Below, piece after piece: positions 60,235 through 64,000 of a DNA stretch of 64,000 bases. Positions within the stretch are counted from its first letter, which is position 1, and each line of letters begins with the position of its first letter. The stretch spans positions 37,934,464-37,998,463 of the forward strand of contig CM035162.1 in NCBI GenBank assembly GCA_020205615.1, given 5' to 3'. The DNA comes from Panax quinquefolius. Taxonomy: Eukaryota; Streptophyta; Magnoliopsida; Apiales; Araliaceae. The notes below the pieces were generated by a model. That model was not told where the DNA came from. It saw only the letters and a program-made list of their open reading frames with translations, and made no database searches. The position numbers and the translations under genes are program-made.

Positions 60235-60933
60235 TTACATTCTATGTGTAAGTAATCCATACACAGCTACAAGAGCCATGATAAAAGAATGATCTACCAT
60301 AGGCTCCACCTTCAAGCTTAATACATCTTCTCCCAACACAACTCCACAATCTGATTGCTTCCTTTTAACTTGAGCCACAACTCTTCCTTCGCCGTCTGTT
60401 ATGTTGAATTCGGATTTTCCAGCCAATCCTCCAATCTTGTAGCAACTCCCACTTTGAGCCTCATCACATCCCACAATAACATTATATTCCGAATCTCTCT
60501 TCAAGAACTTGCAGCTGTTTTTAACCTGAAACCATGGCTTCTCATTCTTTCCTTTAGGGCCATTGCACTTGTAGCCACCCCAATGACCAAATCTTAGTAA
60601 TTTCTGCAGAGGAAATTAAGATCATTAGGCAAAGTTCGAATATTTATTTAACAAAGTTAGGTAATAAATATTAATGAAATAAAATCTTCATACCTTTCGA
60701 AATATTGTACAGAGAACATTGCCTTGAAGATCCATGAGGTAAACTTCATTGCTGCACTTGCAGTCGTAATTGTCTATACGATAAACAACTTTCCCATCTG
60801 AATCATAAACTGTATATCCATTTCCATTTGCTACAAGTGATTTCATCCAAATAGTATACATTTTTCCATTAGAAATTGTAGTAGTAGAACAAGGAGATGA
60901 AGAAGAAGTTCTGCAAGGGTACACCTTTCCCAT
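60235..60933 (-). CDS. LURP-one-related (DUF567, tubby-like fold) protein
   Basis: Two exons on the minus strand, 60933-60694 (80 codons) and 60603-60235, separated by a 90-bp GT-AG intron in phase 0, give 202 residues, the usual size for the family. It starts MGKVYPCR, typical of LURP-one-related proteins. The first half has YTIWMKSLVANGNGYTVYDS, DGKVVYRIDNYDC and EVYLMDLQGNVLCTIFRK. The second half has KPWFQVKNSCKFL, SEFNITDGEGRVVAQVKRK and GEDVLSLKVEPMVDHSFIMA, ending VAVYGLLTHRM. These strands form the tubby-like beta-barrel with a C-terminal hydrophobic helix. Arabidopsis LURP1 is needed for basal defence against downy mildew, but most family members have no known biochemical role. The gene appears intact. 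The + strand frame at 60,355 is a shadow. Confidence 0.93.
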
Positions 60934-60988
60934 CTAACAGAAAACTTTCCCTTTCAGGTTGTGTGAGAGAGAGAGGTTTATTATTGCT

Positions 60989-60996
60989 CTTTTATA
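60989..60996 (-). promoter_or_regulatory. TATA box of the LURP-one-related gene
   Basis: TATAAAAG on the minus strand, 56-63 bp upstream of the ATG. A CTCTCTCTCTC stretch lies between it and the start codon and would fall in a short 5' leader. Confidence 0.6.
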
Positions 60997-61866
60997 TGTT
61001 CAAAAGTCTTTGTGGGAGAGCTTGAACAAGATCATGATATAAATGTTTCTTATTGAACTAGACGTGTGAACATAACTTCAACCAATAAAACTGCTGCATT
61101 TATTTATATACTTTTTTGGAGTTCTATCATCTTGAAAGCATGTATAATTATATATATATATATATATATACCTTGTTTATTTGTTGATATATGTGTGTGT
61201 ATACATGCGTGTGTGTGTGTATATATATAATAAAACATTTTAACTTATTATCTTTTGAAGCATTGAACAAGTACAACTTCTTGGAAGATAAAGGGAAAGT
61301 GTGAATGTGCACCCTTATCTTACTTAGGAGATGGGCTATTGTTAATTGACTCTTGAGTTTGCTCTAATATATTTATATATTAACTACCAAATTTTACATC
61401 GTCTATTAAAAGATCTAACTATTTATTATTAAAATGAATCCGTTCAAATTCAAATTGAATTTTATCTTATTATTATTATAGATATATGTGTGTGTGTATA
61501 TAGGTATAAATTTCATGAATCTCTATTTAGTTGTTGATAATGGAATATTAAAGAGTACAGAAAAAATTGAATTTTATATCTGCATCTGGGGTAAGCGATG
61601 ACCAAAGTTTTACTTGGACAATCTGGCGGCAGACCAACAAGGGTTAGTAGGGCCCGCTAAAATTTGAGTGCATGGTATAAACTAAAGATTATTAGTGGGA
61701 GGTGTACTGAGCTCATCAAACGTGCTCAGCATGAATGCTTAATTTAGTTTTGTTAGAAGACTCAAATATTACAACTCTCGCATCCCAATTGAGTTACATT
61801 TTATAACTCAATTCTTAATTATTACTCATTTTATTTTAATAAAAATTCTCATTTTAGTTTATTTTT
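60997..61866. other. Intergenic DNA upstream of the LURP-one-related gene
   Basis: Contains AT and GT microsatellites at about 61,150-61,230 and a TTGACT word (W-box core) at 61,346. No gene was seen. Confidence 0.5.
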
Positions 61867-62446
61867 GGCAAAATTAATAAATTAATCACCGTAGTTGACA
61901 AATTTCATTGATTATATCATTGAACTTTTAATTTTTTAAATTACCCCACTAAACTAATTATTGTTTTAAAATTAATTCATTCCGTTAAAATAATTGAACG
62001 GACGTCTATTATTTATCTATGTGGTAGCATGAAAAAATAAAATAAAATAAAAATAAAAAAACGTGGCAAAAATATAATAAAAATAACTTAAAACAATGAC
62101 ATGTCATTTAAAATATATATTTTTCTCCATTTCCTTCTTTCTCTACACAATCAACTACCCACCTTCTTTCTATTCCTCCACAACCACCATGAGCCACCAT
62201 CATTACTTATCACCGTCTCCTGTTCCAAATGCTAATCCTCCTCATACATCTCATGTGTCGATCCAGCGCCTAATAAACCCTACTGTTGCCCCCTTTGCAG
62301 TAACTTAATTCTCCAATCTTTGTTGTAAAAGAAGGATGTGCAGAAATACATAAAAAGTTTGCTAGGGTTTTACTTGCGGTGGTGAAAATTGTTGGAAAAT
62401 ATAGCAATTAACAAGACGAATAATATAAATAAATTGGAACAACTTA
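61867..62446 (+). mobile_element. Left end of a MULE-like element, relative of the COG8 carrier
   Basis: GGCAAAATTAATAAATTAAT followed by CCGTAGTTGACAAATTTC, CATTGAACTTTTAATTTTTT and AACGGACGTC matches one arm module of the element at 47,933, in single copy. No right-hand end is found before the LTR at 62,447, so the element is truncated or interrupted. Its interior (62,100-62,440) has a frame at 62,096-62,308 rich in Ser, Pro and His (MSHHHYLSPSPVPN) preceded by CT-rich sequence, which could be another captured 5' gene fragment; I do not recognise it. Confidence 0.6.
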
Positions 62447-64000
62447 TGTGACGCCCCCAAAATAGGTATACATCACCCATTCCCGAGGTTAATAATACAT
62501 GGTGCAGTAAACAACTACAACTTTATTATTACAACAAGAAAAGCATGAGTTTAAATACAAATATTATCTTCTAAACAATATCTATACTCAAATAAATCCT
62601 CATCACATTTATTGATACATTATTTTACAAAATGGTGAGGACTACTAAACGACTCTCTCTAGAACCTTCATTCCATACCCCGACTGCACTCTCGCTTATA
62701 TTCTCGCCTCCCGAGAAAAATGGAACAAAAGGAAAAGGGTGAGCTCAACTAGCTCAAGAAAGAATATTATGACTAAGATAATATACAACAAATTACCGTT
62801 AGTCTTCAAGGAAAAATCTAATAGAATCTGATAGACAACAAATTTTAAATCAATATTCATAGCGGAAATAATAATTCATTAGAAGAGTTAAGTAGAGAAT
62901 GCAAACTACTATCTTCTATGTATGAATTTAAGAGTTCATCGCTCATCTTTTATCCCCGTAATATCAATCAATATTCATCCGAATCAAATATTCATCTTTG
63001 CACTACAGCCAAAGATATTCATCAATTAGTCATGTTCATCTAAACACTGCTCATCTTCAGCACTACTACCAAAGATATTCTTCAGAAATCATTCATCTGC
63101 ACCACAGCCCAAAGATATTCAATAATATCATCATTTAAGATCGAGGATGATGAAAATATTTTTAAAGAAACGAATCCAAAGAAACAAAATGACAAGGATT
63201 AAGGATTGAGGATTCGTGATTTTGTTTTATCCATGTTCAAAAATACCTCAAAAATGATCATAGTGGTGTAAAATTCAAGAATGATCAAAACATGGATACA
63301 ATCAAAGCTAGTATCCGAATAGATATTTTGACAAAAAGAAGAAATTTTATTTTTCTATGAATAGTGCAGTATCACGTGAATAGTCTAGATATCGTGAATA
63401 GTAACTCCACACACCAAAAGATAGAAATTCCACAAAAACATCTTCACACTTCATGAATAGTACTCGTGAATAAGAACTTTATGAATAAGAACTCATGAAT
63501 AGTAACTCGTGAATAAGAACTCATGAATAGTAACCCCGACATGAAAAAGTTCCAAATTTGATAAAAGTTCCAACCAATATTTCAAAGATAATGATATTGA
63601 AGAAATAATATCATTTGAGAAGAAAATAACATCCCTTACCTCGAAAGATCAAGATTTAAATTTAAAAACAGGATATAAAGCATGACTTGACTTGCCGTCA
63701 TGATGACAAAGAATACTCAAAGTATACTCAAAATACTCACAAGAATACGCTTCGATAATATAAAGAGAGAAAACTTCAGCTTTACGTGTGATTTTCAATT
63801 CTAACCTAAGCACCTATTTATAGGAAAATGCTTTAGAAACACAAAAGCGTAAAATTTAATAAAATAATAATATTTCTTAAAAATATTCAAGCCCACCTTA
63901 GAAATCTGATTTCAGATCATTTATAACACATGTGAGCCACTCAATTACAACAAAAAACGTTTTTCTTACAAAAAAATATTTTAAACTCCAAAATCAATTA
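62447..64000 (-). mobile_element. LTR of the TGTGACGCC family, runs off the window
   Basis: On the + strand it starts TGTGACGCCCCCAAAATAGG and follows the LTR pattern seen at 19,101 (GAGTTTAAATACAAATATT, GGTGAGCTCAACTAG, GACTAAGATAAT). It then diverges with GCACTAC..CCAAAGATA units at 62,985-63,125 and GTGAATAG-type repeats at 63,350-63,535, and ends in sequence that is the inverse of 45,560-45,840. It is thus closer to the LTR at 44,461 than to the LARD-like element. Whether an interior follows is outside the window. Confidence 0.75.

Overview
The window looks like AT-rich nuclear DNA of a flowering plant, most likely a eudicot. It has intron-containing genes with GT-AG splice sites, Ty1/copia-type LTR elements primed by initiator tRNA-Met, MULE-, hAT-, CACTA- and Stowaway-like elements, and plant gene families (an NT-C2 coiled-coil 'myosin-heavy-chain-related' protein, a LURP-one-related protein and a COG8 fragment). 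I recognise no organelle, bacterial or viral genes, no tRNA or rRNA and no CRISPR. Only two intact protein genes can be supported, both at the right-hand end.

Layout. 1-10.7 kb: intergenic DNA with a TIR element with 34-bp perfect ends, a Stowaway-like MITE, a G-rich polypurine block, a CACTA-like fragment, an LTR fragment interrupted by a 1.6-kb foldback element, and a decayed gene fragment. 10.7-36.7 kb: a three-layer retrotransposon nest. A + strand copia element (target duplication CTCAA) is split in its reverse transcriptase/RNase H region by a minus-strand copia element of the same family (target duplication TAAGG). That one is itself interrupted by a 9-kb minus-strand LTR element with 2.4-kb LTRs and no recognisable pol, a LARD-like non-autonomous element carrying a 57-bp tandem array. 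The outer copia element has an anomalous 5' end: its LTR is followed by a 471-bp copy of its own right-hand flank instead of a primer-binding site. 36.7-52.6 kb: intergenic DNA full of hairpin MITEs, two related giant foldback elements, a diverged LTR relative, and a Pack-MULE carrying the 5' part of a COG8 gene. 53.1-58.5 kb: a nine-exon + strand gene for an 1117-residue NT-C2/coiled-coil protein. 60.2-60.9 kb: a two-exon minus-strand LURP-one-related gene. 61.9-64 kb: one end of a MULE-like element cut off by another LTR that runs out of the window.

The two host genes converge, with about 1.7 kb between their stop codons, and show no sign of acting in one pathway. From memory, related families are also neighbours in Arabidopsis, so the pair may be conserved linkage.

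The observations I rate highest are the chimeric 5' end of the outer copia element, a reverse-transcriptase deletion shared by two independently inserted copia copies, the COG8 capture with a 10-bp target duplication, and the LARD-like element with its tandem arrays. All boundaries were read by eye; alignments and database searches were not possible.
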